A program made the position numbers and the translations under genes. From Corynebacterium aurimucosum ATCC 700975 (GTDB taxonomy: Bacteria; Actinomycetota; Actinomycetes; Mycobacteriales; Mycobacteriaceae), in assembly GCF_000022905.1 (NCBI RefSeq), contig NC_012590.1, positions 2,108,001 to 2,172,000 on the forward strand: DNA of 64,000 nt, given 5' to 3'. Under the pieces are notes generated by a model. It searched no databases. It was not told the origin of the DNA and saw only the letters and a program-made list of their open reading frames with translations. Positions 47,257-54,407 of the stretch are shown piece by piece. The first letter of the stretch is position 1, and each line of letters opens with the position of its first letter.

Positions 47257-47455
47257 CCTCCTAGTAATCCCCCAAGCTGGCATTACCCAACCAGCACCAC
47301 ACCTAACCCCCACCCAAGCCCAACATGCCACAAAGGCATGGCGCGACTACGGCACCGAAACTAACCTATCGTTCGAACATACATGGACAGTCGCCGTAGC
47401 CCACATCATAGATGGTGACCTAAAAATCACCACCACAATGCTAATCCCCGCTTAG
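47222..47455 (+). CDS. Small protein downstream of the repressor
   Basis: A 77-residue protein (MKVVNSLVDTYDLLVIPQAG, TQAQHATKAWRDYGTE, HTWTVAVAHIIDGDLKITTT) overlapping the repressor gene by 35 bases and the integrase end by 4. It may help immunity, but no family is recognised. Confidence 0.5.
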   Translation: MKVVNSLVDTYDLLVIPQAGITQPAPHLTPTQAQHATKAWRDYGTETNLSFEHTWTVAVAHIIDGDLKITTTMLIPA

Positions 47456-48636
47456 TCCAACTTCTCTAGCGCGTCGCGCATCGCATCCTCAGACGAATGC
47501 AGATAATGCCGCGTAGACAAAAGCGTTGAGTGCCCAGCAAACTGCCTAATCAACTCCGCATCCACACCCGCATCCAGCAGATGCGAAATCACCGTATGGC
47601 GCGCCGTATGAAGCACCATCCTGCGCACCCCAGCACGCTCACACAGCTCATACCATGCCGCATCATCCACCTTGTTCAGAATGGGCTTACCCTCATCGTG
47701 GAAAACCAATCCTGATTCCTGCCCCTGGTGCAGCTCCACCATCGCGGCATGAAACACGTTCGACATAGGCAGCACACGTGATGACCGCGCCGTCTTCGGA
47801 CGAACAAACCACAGTCCCTTGTGACACGGGCGATGCTCATACCCTGGTGCTACATCCGGGCGGCGCTTAGGGCACCTCGCCGCCGTGACCTTACTGCCGC
47901 ATTCGCAGCCCTCGCCATGTACCCATGGGATGCGCTGCACCTGCCATGACAAATCGACTAGGCCACGGTCGAGGTCTACCCTGTCCCACTCCAGCCCCAA
48001 GCATTCGCCTTGACGTACAGCCATTGTCAGCGCTAGTGCCCACCTGGCGCGCATCATGGGGCTGTCCCCCGCCATGGTGGTGAGAATGGCCTTAGCCTCC
48101 GCCTTTGAGTAGGCCTCACGCGGCACGCTGTTGGCTTTGGGCCTGTCCATGCGGTCACACGGGTTTACGGTGATTTTACCCTCATGTACCGCGTCTTTCA
48201 GGCACTTAGACAGCGTGGCGTGGACAGCCTGTATCGTGCGGTCGCTGGCACCACCTTGCCGCATCTTCTTGTGTAGGTGGCGCACGTGCTCTGGGGTGAG
48301 CTGGTCGATGCGATTGCGCCCGATGTGAGGGATGTGGTTTCTCCCATAGGAGCGATAGTTATCTAGGACGCGGGGCCGCACCCTGTGATAGGCGATATTG
48401 TCACACCAATAGGCCCACCACTCATTAAGGGTGGGTGTAGTTCCGGCCTGGTATGTGCCATCCTCTAGCTCTTTGAGCTTGGCTTTGACCTTGGCGGCTA
48501 GACGCTGCTTAGTCTTCGCGGTGACACGCACCCGCCAGCGGTTGCCGTTAGGCCTATGGCCTAGGTCGATGATGCGGTAGTAGACCTCTTTCTTCTTATC
48601 GAAGTTGAGGTCTCCGATGTTTCTGACTTGGGGCAT
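47452..48636 (-). CDS. int: Tyrosine integrase of prophage 1
   Basis: A 394-residue tyrosine recombinase. Residues 60-150 are the SAM-like core-binding domain (TLNEWWAYWCDNIAYHRVRP). The catalytic domain shows R208 (TMAVRQGECLGLEW), H343 and R346 (VLHTARHTVISHLL), H369 (QFAGHSTLL) and Y378 (STRHYLH). An insertion at about 240-275 contains CECG...C...C, perhaps metal binding. It reads away from the attachment site at 48795-48845 and integrates into tRNA-Gly. Confidence 0.9.
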   Translation of the reverse strand: MPQVRNIGDLNFDKKKEVYYRIIDLGHRPNGNRWRVRVTAKTKQRLAAKVKAKLKELEDGTYQAGTTPTLNEWWAYWCDNIAYHRVRPRVLDNYRSYGRNHIPHIGRNRIDQLTPEHVRHLHKKMRQGGASDRTIQAVHATLSKCLKDAVHEGKITVNPCDRMDRPKANSVPREAYSKAEAKAILTTMAGDSPMMRARWALALTMAVRQGECLGLEWDRVDLDRGLVDLSWQVQRIPWVHGEGCECGSKVTAARCPKRRPDVAPGYEHRPCHKGLWFVRPKTARSSRVLPMSNVFHAAMVELHQGQESGLVFHDEGKPILNKVDDAAWYELCERAGVRRMVLHTARHTVISHLLDAGVDAELIRQFAGHSTLLSTRHYLHSSEDAMRDALEKLD

Positions 48637-48770
48637 GAGTGTGTTTCCCTTTCACTCTGTCCGCTGGTTCTAGTAGAACCAAAAGTAGAACCATGACCAT
48701 GTTTGATGGTGTTAAACTGTGGTACAGGGTAACATTTTGGGCTTTCCAGCGACCTGCGTAAATAGCTACA

Positions 48771-48791
48771 AATGTTGCATGATACAACATT
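48771..48791. repeat. Palindrome next to the attachment core
   Basis: AATGTTG-CATGATA-CAACATT is a perfect inverted repeat with a 7-base centre, located 4 bases left of the tRNA-Gly homology. It resembles the AACATTTGTT-type element of prophage 1 promoters and could be an integrase arm or repressor site. Confidence 0.45.
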
Positions 48792-48794
48792 TTT

Positions 48795-48845
48795 ACTCAG
48801 CCTTCCAAGCTGAAGACGCGGGTTCGATTCCCGTCATTCCCTCCA
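48795..48845 (+). other. Attachment site: 3' half of tRNA-Gly(TCC)
   Basis: The segment contains the anticodon arm TCAGC-CTTCCAA-GCTGA, T arm GCGGG-TTCGATT-CCCGT, acceptor CATTCCC and encoded CCA (48843-48845). The 5' half is absent: the preceding bases do not pair with the acceptor. This is how a phage attachment site looks when integration uses a tRNA gene, with the intact copy expected at the left end of prophage 1. It marks the boundary between the two prophages. Confidence 0.75.
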
Positions 48846-48850
48846 CGCAA

Positions 48851-48894
48851 AATAGCCCCACCACCTGCACAAATAGAGGGTGGGGCTATTTTTG
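48851..48894 (+). terminator. Terminator after tRNA-Gly
   Basis: AATAGCCCCACC (48851-48862) pairs with GGTGGGGCTATT (48879-48890), followed by TTTTG: a strong, nearly bidirectional intrinsic terminator 5 bases after the tRNA CCA. Confidence 0.8.
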
Positions 48895-48942
48895 TACCGG
48901 CCTGTACCGGTAGCCGTGGTAGCTGACAAGGTAGCTAGCCGC

Positions 48943-49389
48943 TCACCTTACCCAGCGCTGCACCGTCGATGGGGTGCGCCCGCACATTTTCGCAACTTGA
49001 TAGGCGCTCACATCGTAGGACATGGCATCCTGCACCCACTCAGAGCGGGCATCTTTCAGCTCTGCGGTAATCGTCTCTAGCTCGCGGATTTGGTCATCTG
49101 CCCATTTGATTTGCGCCATGTACACGGCCTCGTTGTACCCATCTTTCCCAGCACGCGCCATCTCTAGCGGCTTCGCAAACAGGGTTTCCACCCAGGCACG
49201 CTGGCCGGGGGCAAGCTCTCCCGTGGCCTTTTCGTAATCGTCTTCCGACGCGGCCAGGCCCTTACGGGCGGATTCGAGGGCGACCCGGTTGCCGGTCGTG
49301 CGCTCGGCTCTGACCGTCTTGGTGGCCATGCCAATGAGTGTGATTTTCGTGCCGATGCGGTTGAGTGTGTCGGGGCTAATGATTTGCAT
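48943..49389 (-). CDS. Gene B' of the duplicated cassette (helix-turn-helix)
   Basis: A 148-residue homologue of gene B, nearly identical in sequence, including the C-terminal VSAYQVAKMCGRTPSTVQRW. It follows gene A' by 15 bases, as in copy 1. It belongs to prophage 2, next to its attachment end. High identity between neighbouring prophages suggests recent exchange or strong conservation. Confidence 0.75.
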   Translation of the reverse strand: MQIISPDTLNRIGTKITLIGMATKTVRAERTTGNRVALESARKGLAASEDDYEKATGELAPGQRAWVETLFAKPLEMARAGKDGYNEAVYMAQIKWADDQIRELETITAELKDARSEWVQDAMSYDVSAYQVAKMCGRTPSTVQRWVR

Positions 49390-49404
49390 GGGTGGGGTTC
49401 CTTT

Positions 49405-49872
49405 CTAGTTGTCGCCTTTGAGGGCGGAGATGTAGGTGGATGCGTCGCGGCGGGTCATGTTGGCGACTTCTTTGAGGGTGGTGGGGCCAGCGCTGAACCA
49501 GGTGGTGTTCTGGCCGCCGTGCTGTGCGAGCAGGCTCATGATGTAGTCCACCTGGCGGTCGGTGGCGAGTGGGCCGCGTGTCTCTTCTTTTTCTGCTACC
49601 TCTTCATTGGTGGTCTTAACTTCTGCTTGCGCTTCGGCTTCGCGCTTGGCGGCGAGTTCGGCGCGCAGCTTTTCAAGTTCAGCCTGTCGCTTGTCGCAGA
49701 GCGTGATGGCTTTCTCGACGGATTCAACGTTGCGGAATTCTTCACGCCCGGTGTTGCGGCTGACCACTGCGGTTTCGTAGACGCGCTTACCGTTGACGAA
49801 TCCGGTTTGGGTGACCACCTGGTAGTCCTCGGTGGTGTAGTGGGTTTCGTGGGTGCGCATCTGGCGTGCCAT
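49405..49872 (-). CDS. Gene A' of the duplicated cassette
   Basis: A 155-residue homologue of gene A. It keeps the same N-terminal domain (TTEDYQVVTQTGFVNGKRVY) with scattered differences, diverges in the charged central helix (about 85-105), and keeps the C-terminal LATDRQVDYIMSLLAQHGG and MTRRDASTYISALKGDN almost unchanged. The pattern of constraint points to the C-terminal unit as the part with a fixed partner. Confidence 0.75.
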   Translation of the reverse strand: MARQMRTHETHYTTEDYQVVTQTGFVNGKRVYETAVVSRNTGREEFRNVESVEKAITLCDKRQAELEKLRAELAAKREAEAQAEVKTTNEEVAEKEETRGPLATDRQVDYIMSLLAQHGGQNTTWFSAGPTTLKEVANMTRRDASTYISALKGDN

Positions 49873-49912
49873 GGTGGGTTCCTTTGCTTTGCTGTTCCTT
49901 GCTTACATACCC

Positions 49913-49950
49913 ATTATGACGCACCGCGTACTAATACGCAAGACGTACTA
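49913..49950 (-). promoter_or_regulatory. Promoter of gene A' with direct-repeat operator
   Basis: On the minus strand TTGCGT (49941-49936), 17 bases, CATAAT (49918-49913). TAGTACGT (49950-49943) and TAGTACGC (49933-49926) are 17 bases apart, as in copy 1. Confidence 0.75.
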
Positions 49951-49999
49951 AAATAGGGGGTATAAAACGGGGGTAGCGCGGGCCACAGGCAGTCTGCCG

Positions 50000-50028
50000 T
50001 TGCGCGGCGGAAGCGCATGAAGTAGGCT
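50000..50028 (+). promoter_or_regulatory. Promoter of CRISPR-like RNA gene, copy 2
   Basis: TTGCGC (50000-50005) and TAGGCT (50023-50028) are 17 bases apart. The -10 ends 5 bases before repeat 1, the same distance as in copy 1. The -10 is weaker than in copy 1. Confidence 0.55.
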
Positions 50029-50033
50029 CATGT

Positions 50034-50185
50034 GTGCTCCCCGCATTTGCGGGGGTGAGCCGTTGTCGATGTTCAATACATCGCACTGTAGCTCTATTTC
50101 CCTGTGTTAGCAGGGGTGAGCCGTTGCTGATGCTCAACACGTCATGCAGATTGCTCTTATTCCCCGCGTTAGCGGGGATTTTTTA
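50034..50185 (+). CRISPR. CRISPR-like RNA gene, copy 2: three type I-E-like repeats, two spacers
   Basis: Repeat 1 at 50034-50062 (begins GTGCTCCCCGC, ends GTGAGCCG), spacer 1 (32 nt) 50063-50094, repeat 2 at 50095-50123, spacer 2 (33 nt) 50124-50156, repeat 3 at 50157-50185. Total length is 152 nt, identical to copy 1. Spacer 2 differs from copy 1 at two positions. Spacer 1 differs in sequence but has a hairpin CGATGT-TCAAT-ACATCG where copy 1 has AATGC-TCAA-GCATT. Repeat 3 replaces the handle with ATTTTTTA. It is transcribed divergently from gene A'. Together with the two promoters it fills the interval 49873-50254. Confidence 0.8.
50161..50185 (+). terminator. Repeat 3 as intrinsic terminator, copy 2
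   Basis: CCCCGC-GTTA-GCGGGG followed by ATTTTTTAA: a standard intrinsic terminator built from the last CRISPR-like repeat. Confidence 0.75.
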
Positions 50186-50254
50186 ATGCCTAAAACGCAG
50201 AAAATGACCCCACCCGCGTGGGGTGAGGGTCAAAATTCAAAGGCTTTCACAAGC

Positions 50255-50677
50255 CTAGTCAGCGCCGGGATACGTCGAAAGCTTCCACTCTGGGTACGTC
50301 ATCATCGGCGGCGGCGGGAGGGTAATGTCACGCTCCACGGCCCAGAATTGGAGCTTGCGCCAGTACCCAGCAACATAAAGCTGGTACTCGTGGTGCGACT
50401 TGTCCTTGGCGCGTAGCTCCCCCACCTCCTCGTCGAGGCGCTGAATCGTCTCCTCCATACGGTCAAGACGGCGCGCATCACTGGCCTCATCGGCGGCGAT
50501 TGCGGCCTGCTTGTGCCTGGTGAGCGCCTTGGAGGCTGCGCCTATGATGCCGCCGTAATTCTCTGCTGCCTTGGAGAATAGGCCACTCACGAAGGCGAGG
50601 ATAATCGCGATGGAGAGGAAGAAACCCAACGGGTTCTTGGAGCCGGATAGGAATGTGAGTATTTCGTCAATCTGCAC
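50255..50677 (-). CDS. Membrane-anchored coiled-coil protein of the prophage 2 lysis region
   Basis: A 140-residue protein (GTG start). One N-terminal transmembrane helix (PLGFFLSIAIILAFVSGLF) and a coiled coil (RRLDRMEETIQRLDEEVGEL) match the layout of 3478-4008 in prophage 1. It is the final gene of the prophage 2 late operon, adjacent to the CRISPR-like RNA gene. Lysis accessory role is inferred. Confidence 0.5.
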   Translation of the reverse strand: MQIDEILTFLSGSKNPLGFFLSIAIILAFVSGLFSKAAENYGGIIGAASKALTRHKQAAIAADEASDARRLDRMEETIQRLDEEVGELRAKDKSHHEYQLYVAGYWRKLQFWAVERDITLPPPPMMTYPEWKLSTYPGAD

Positions 50678-51077
50678 TATGCTCCTTCCGGTTTTTAGCG
50701 ACTGCCATGCGGACGGTTAAGGCCCAGGCGATGACTCCCCAGATGAACGCGGCACTGAGGTACAGGGTGAGATAGCGCCAGTCGTCTATCGTGTCGTCCG
50801 CGTAGACGTTGTCCACGACCATGAGGGCGAAGGCGATGTAGATAGCCGCCGACAGCATTGCGCCCGAGCGCACGACGTTATCCCGCTTGGTGACCAGCCC
50901 CGCCGTGATGACCAGGGCGGCGACGACACACGCCAGCCCCCAGGCGAAGGCGGGGCCAATACTGTCTATCTCGAAGACACCGGTGCCGGGCCTGCTGTCA
51001 CCGAAGAGGTAGTCGAGGCCGCGTGACGCCTCTTGGAAGGCGAGCGCGGCGATAATAAGCCGTAGGGTGCGGGTCAC
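50667..51077 (-). CDS. Polytopic membrane protein, lysis region
   Basis: A 136-residue protein starting at GTG (51077), three bases after the holin stop. Four hydrophobic helices (IGPAFAWGLACVVAALVITA, GAMLSAAIYIAFALMVVDNV, LSAAFIWGVIAWALTV) and a basic end. Same position and type as 4011-4706 in prophage 1. Frames upstream of 51077 are antisense or shadow sequence of the holin gene. Confidence 0.55.
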   Translation of the reverse strand: MTRTLRLIIAALAFQEASRGLDYLFGDSRPGTGVFEIDSIGPAFAWGLACVVAALVITAGLVTKRDNVVRSGAMLSAAIYIAFALMVVDNVYADDTIDDWRYLTLYLSAAFIWGVIAWALTVRMAVAKNRKEHSAD

Positions 51078-51079
51078 GG

Positions 51080-51445
51080 CTACTCCGCCGCTGTGGTCGG
51101 CCCTGTGTACACCGGCAGGGTGGGCGGTGCCTGCTCCGCTTGGGTGGCCTCCGCCTGCTCCGCCAATCGCGGCGCCATGGACGGGGTGACACCATCGACG
51201 GTGAGGCGGTTGACGAGTGTGGTGACGAAGAAACCGATACCACCTACGAGAAGTGCCGTCCATTCCGGGGCGTCCGCCAAGTACACGGGGGCAACACCCG
51301 CCACCCACGCCAGTGCTTGCAGCACGAGCATGATGGTGCCTTTGTAGCGTAGCCACCACGGCTGCGCCACCAGCTCAGCGGCAACGGCCTCCGCAACCTG
51401 CTCCCCCACCGTCGTGAAGATTGGGTTCTTGTAATGCTTTCCCAT
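51080..51445 (-). CDS. Probable holin of prophage 2
   Basis: A 121-residue protein directly after the amidase. Two hydrophobic helices (GTIMLVLQALAWVAGVAPVY, WTALLVGGIGFFVTTLVNRL) precede a polar tail ending TGPTTAAE. Size, topology and place beside the endolysin support a holin role, parallel to 4708-5109. Confidence 0.65.
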   Translation of the reverse strand: MGKHYKNPIFTTVGEQVAEAVAAELVAQPWWLRYKGTIMLVLQALAWVAGVAPVYLADAPEWTALLVGGIGFFVTTLVNRLTVDGVTPSMAPRLAEQAEATQAEQAPPTLPVYTGPTTAAE

Positions 51446-52264
51446 TTACTTCTTCCTCCGCTTCAATTCGTCTAGGTCTGCCTGAATCTGCGCGAGCTGG
51501 CAGCGGATTGCTGCAAGTGCATCAACCGGGGTGAGGTTGCGGCCTTGGCTATCCTGCCCTAATTGAGGCCAACCCTTACCCGACGGGCCACGCAATTGCC
51601 GCCAGATTTCCTGAATCGCATCAAACTGTGGGGTGAAAAACCCACTAATGAATGCGCGGGTGTGCGCGTTTACTTGTTCTACAGCGTTCATGGTGACGCT
51701 ACTCCCTCCAGTGTTCTTGGCCGGTTGCTTTGGTGTAGTCTTGCCGGTCATTTGGTCGTACCAGTGCTGAGCGCGACGAATATACGCATCGTGGTACTTA
51801 TGGCCGGGGCGTAGGTGATACGGGCACGCGGTGGAACCACCAGACTCCGCACTGTGGAACCTGACGTTCTTACCGGACACGGGCCTGCCTAGTTTGTAGT
51901 AGCGACACAGAGCGGCTACTAGGTGCGCGCCTGCCTCGCGGGTGGCTTCACTGATAGGCCAATCCTGGTCAGGTCCACCACTATTAGAGTGCTCGATACT
52001 GATGGAGCGCTGGTTTGAGTACAAGTTCGCGTTCGACCATGCGGTGTCGGAATCGTTGACGGCTTGGCCAATCATCCCGGTTGGGGAGATGGCGTAGTGG
52101 GCACTAGCGGCCCGGTCTTGCCAGACTCTTACGCAGTCGTCAATGTCGCCAATCATGGCCATGTGGTGCAGAGTAACGAACTCGATTTTCGCCCCGCCCC
52201 TGCCTGGTGTGTAGTGCTTTCTGAGCAGGTTGTATTTATCCGGCTCGACGTTCATCCAATCCAT
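51446..52264 (-). CDS. Endolysin: N-acetylmuramoyl-L-alanine amidase
   Basis: A 272-residue amidase_2/PGRP-type enzyme. The Zn site is visible as VTLHHMAMIGD (first His), HYAISPTGMIGQAV, and the later HSAESGGSTACPYHLRPGH (His and Cys). The C-terminal 80 residues are helical with a basic end (QIQADLDELKRRKK) and may bind wall or oligomerise. The lysin type differs entirely from prophage 1. Confidence 0.85.
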   Translation of the reverse strand: MDWMNVEPDKYNLLRKHYTPGRGGAKIEFVTLHHMAMIGDIDDCVRVWQDRAASAHYAISPTGMIGQAVNDSDTAWSNANLYSNQRSISIEHSNSGGPDQDWPISEATREAGAHLVAALCRYYKLGRPVSGKNVRFHSAESGGSTACPYHLRPGHKYHDAYIRRAQHWYDQMTGKTTPKQPAKNTGGSSVTMNAVEQVNAHTRAFISGFFTPQFDAIQEIWRQLRGPSGKGWPQLGQDSQGRNLTPVDALAAIRCQLAQIQADLDELKRRKK

Positions 52265-52317
52265 GGATCCCTCCTTTGGGCAAAAATTTAGCGCCCCGTG
52301 GGGCGCGGTCGGTTTCT

Positions 52318-53184
52318 TTATGGGTGTACGGTGCTCGGCACTGATGACATCAACCCATCCGCCCCTTTATCAAGGGCCACCCGGGCCTGCGACGCGGAGG
52401 TGATGATGTGCGCAATCGTCGGCTTACCTGCCGCTTTCAGCCGGTCCCAGCCTGCCTGTGTGGCGTTCCATTCCAGGCCGAGGATGTCCCAGCGTGACAG
52501 GTCCGCTGCGTCTAGCTCGTTCTCGTACACCATGCACATGACGGTGTAGCCCCTAGCTTTGGCGCGCTCGGCGCTATCAGAGCCAGAGAAAAGCTTCCAG
52601 ATGACACGCTCAGTAGGGTCGTCGAAAAGCTCCTCTAGCTTCTTAAAGAGCGCTTCCTCCGAGGCTAGGTCGTCCGGGTTCGTGTTAATGCCCGCCGAGG
52701 TGGTCTTGTGGTCCAGGGCCAGCACCGTCCCCTCCGGCATCATCTCTACGACCTCTTCTAGCCGCATAAACGGCCCGGTCTCCTGCTTTAAGGTTTTGAT
52801 AGTGGCCCAGTCGGTGTTCCAGATTTCGTGCTTTACGCCGGTAGTGCGCTTCGTAGTCCAGTCATGCGAGCCGATGTACACGCCGTCCTTGGTGCGGTAG
52901 GTGGAGAACTCGTAGCAGCGGAACCCGGCATCAATCGACGCTTGTAGGCCTACCTTGGTCATCTCTGGGTATTCGGTGCCGCCGAAGCGGTGCGCCATGT
53001 AAAACGGGCGGGTCTTTAGGAAGCCCTTAACACCAGGCTCCGCCACAGGGTTAGGGTTAGGTGTATCGCCCTGCGAGTCGTCGCCTACCTGACCCAACAC
53101 CATGGGAATATCCCCGCCCTGGGTACGCCGCCATAATTGCATCTCACGGTCCCCGCCCGGGGTACGCATCATGACCTTAAGCAC
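52318..53184 (-). CDS. GDPD-family phosphodiesterase in the tail module
   Basis: A 288-residue protein (GTG start). Residues from about 55 carry glycerophosphodiester phosphodiesterase motifs: YMAHRFGGTEYPEMTKVGLQ (HR..E), YEFSTYRTKDGVYIGSHDWT (E and HD), VLALDHKTTSAGIN. The family uses a TIM barrel with metal. Its place between fibre and lysin genes suggests a virion enzyme that cleaves teichoic-acid-like or lipid-linked polymers in the envelope, which is inference. Confidence 0.8.
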   Translation of the reverse strand: MLKVMMRTPGGDREMQLWRRTQGGDIPMVLGQVGDDSQGDTPNPNPVAEPGVKGFLKTRPFYMAHRFGGTEYPEMTKVGLQASIDAGFRCYEFSTYRTKDGVYIGSHDWTTKRTTGVKHEIWNTDWATIKTLKQETGPFMRLEEVVEMMPEGTVLALDHKTTSAGINTNPDDLASEEALFKKLEELFDDPTERVIWKLFSGSDSAERAKARGYTVMCMVYENELDAADLSRWDILGLEWNATQAGWDRLKAAGKPTIAHIITSASQARVALDKGADGLMSSVPSTVHP

Positions 53185-54322
53185 GGCACACCACCTGTAC
53201 GCCAGACCCGTTCGACGCCTGGGGGTTCGGGTAGGTGACTAGCATGTCGCCAGGCCCGCCCTTCGCCACCACAACGGTCTGCGGGTTCGCATCCTGCTCG
53301 GTGACGTGAATCTTCTCCCAGCCGGGGGAAATACTAATCTGACCAGCGGTTTCCTGCGCAGTTGTACGCTCAAAAGCAAAGCCCAAAATGAGGTCACCGG
53401 CCACAGCGGGCGCAGCCGGGGCAGTAACCGTAGTAGGTGTGCCACCCTGCGTACGGTCAGCCACCGCACCAGCAGTCACCGTAGACGCCCCACGAACCGC
53501 AATAGCAGCCCAGCCAACATCAGCAGGAAGAGCAGACTTCACAGTCAAATCAGTCGTGTAGTCACCCTCAATAATCCAGGATTGCTGTGTACCTACCCAG
53601 TAGCCGTTAACGGGCTGCGTAAACCCAGCCGGGGGTGTCATAGACATACCAGACTTACCCTGCGAGTTAATCGCAATAATGATCTTGTCGCCCGGCTTCG
53701 CACCGGAAATCTTCGGCACAATAGACGACACGCCGGAAGAGTTACCAGAAGCAACGCCCACAATCGTAATATCGGTCGGGAGCGGCTCAGGCGCCGATGG
53801 TATACCCCCGCCGGGGTTAGGCGACGGATTCGGCGGAACCCCGCCGGGCACACCAGCGGCACGTATAGCGTACAAAGTGCCGATAGGTAGCCTAGCCGCC
53901 TCAGCGGAGCTAGCCACCACCGTAATACCAGCAGGACCGGCAGGGCCGGAGTCACCCTTAGGCCCCGTGTCACCCTTAGGCCCCGGATTACCCTTAGGAC
54001 CCCTCAACGAGGGCGACGTCTTACCCCCAACCGTCAGCCGGTCTCCCTCCCACGAGGTAGACTCCGCCACCTTCGCGACCCTATCCGCATCAGCCCTAGC
54101 AGCCGACGCCGACCTAATAGCCGCCTCCTCAGCCCGCTTAGCCACCGAAAGCTTATCCGCCGCGGAGTTAAACAACCCCTCAATATCCCCGTCGTACCCG
54201 GTAGGGATTGGCAGGTGGAGCATATTTACCCCATCCAGCTCAATCATCGCCCTACCGGTGCGGACGATATCGTCATCGTCAACAAACCTCGCGGTTACCT
54301 TAGCGCTGAATTCTTCCTGCAC
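53177..54322 (-). CDS. Collagen-repeat tail fibre of prophage 2
   Basis: A 381-residue protein. A helical N-terminal 110 residues (AADKLSVAKRAEEAAIRSAS) are followed by a collagen-like block (GPKGNPGPKGDTGPKGDSGP) near residue 130, a Pro/Gly linker (GGVPPNPSPNPGGG) and a C-terminal beta-sandwich domain of about 180 residues, probably the receptor-binding head. The 5' end overlaps no other gene. Confidence 0.75.
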   Translation of the reverse strand: MQEEFSAKVTARFVDDDDIVRTGRAMIELDGVNMLHLPIPTGYDGDIEGLFNSAADKLSVAKRAEEAAIRSASAARADADRVAKVAESTSWEGDRLTVGGKTSPSLRGPKGNPGPKGDTGPKGDSGPAGPAGITVVASSAEAARLPIGTLYAIRAAGVPGGVPPNPSPNPGGGIPSAPEPLPTDITIVGVASGNSSGVSSIVPKISGAKPGDKIIIAINSQGKSGMSMTPPAGFTQPVNGYWVGTQQSWIIEGDYTTDLTVKSALPADVGWAAIAVRGASTVTAGAVADRTQGGTPTTVTAPAAPAVAGDLILGFAFERTTAQETAGQISISPGWEKIHVTEQDANPQTVVVAKGGPGDMLVTYPNPQASNGSGVQVVCRA

Positions 54323-54407
54323 CCCGTCACCTCCGCCGCTTTAATTGTGCTCATGAGGGCAGTGTGAGGGAGGGGTGAATGCGGTCGGAATTAGGAAGGC
54401 GGAGCGC

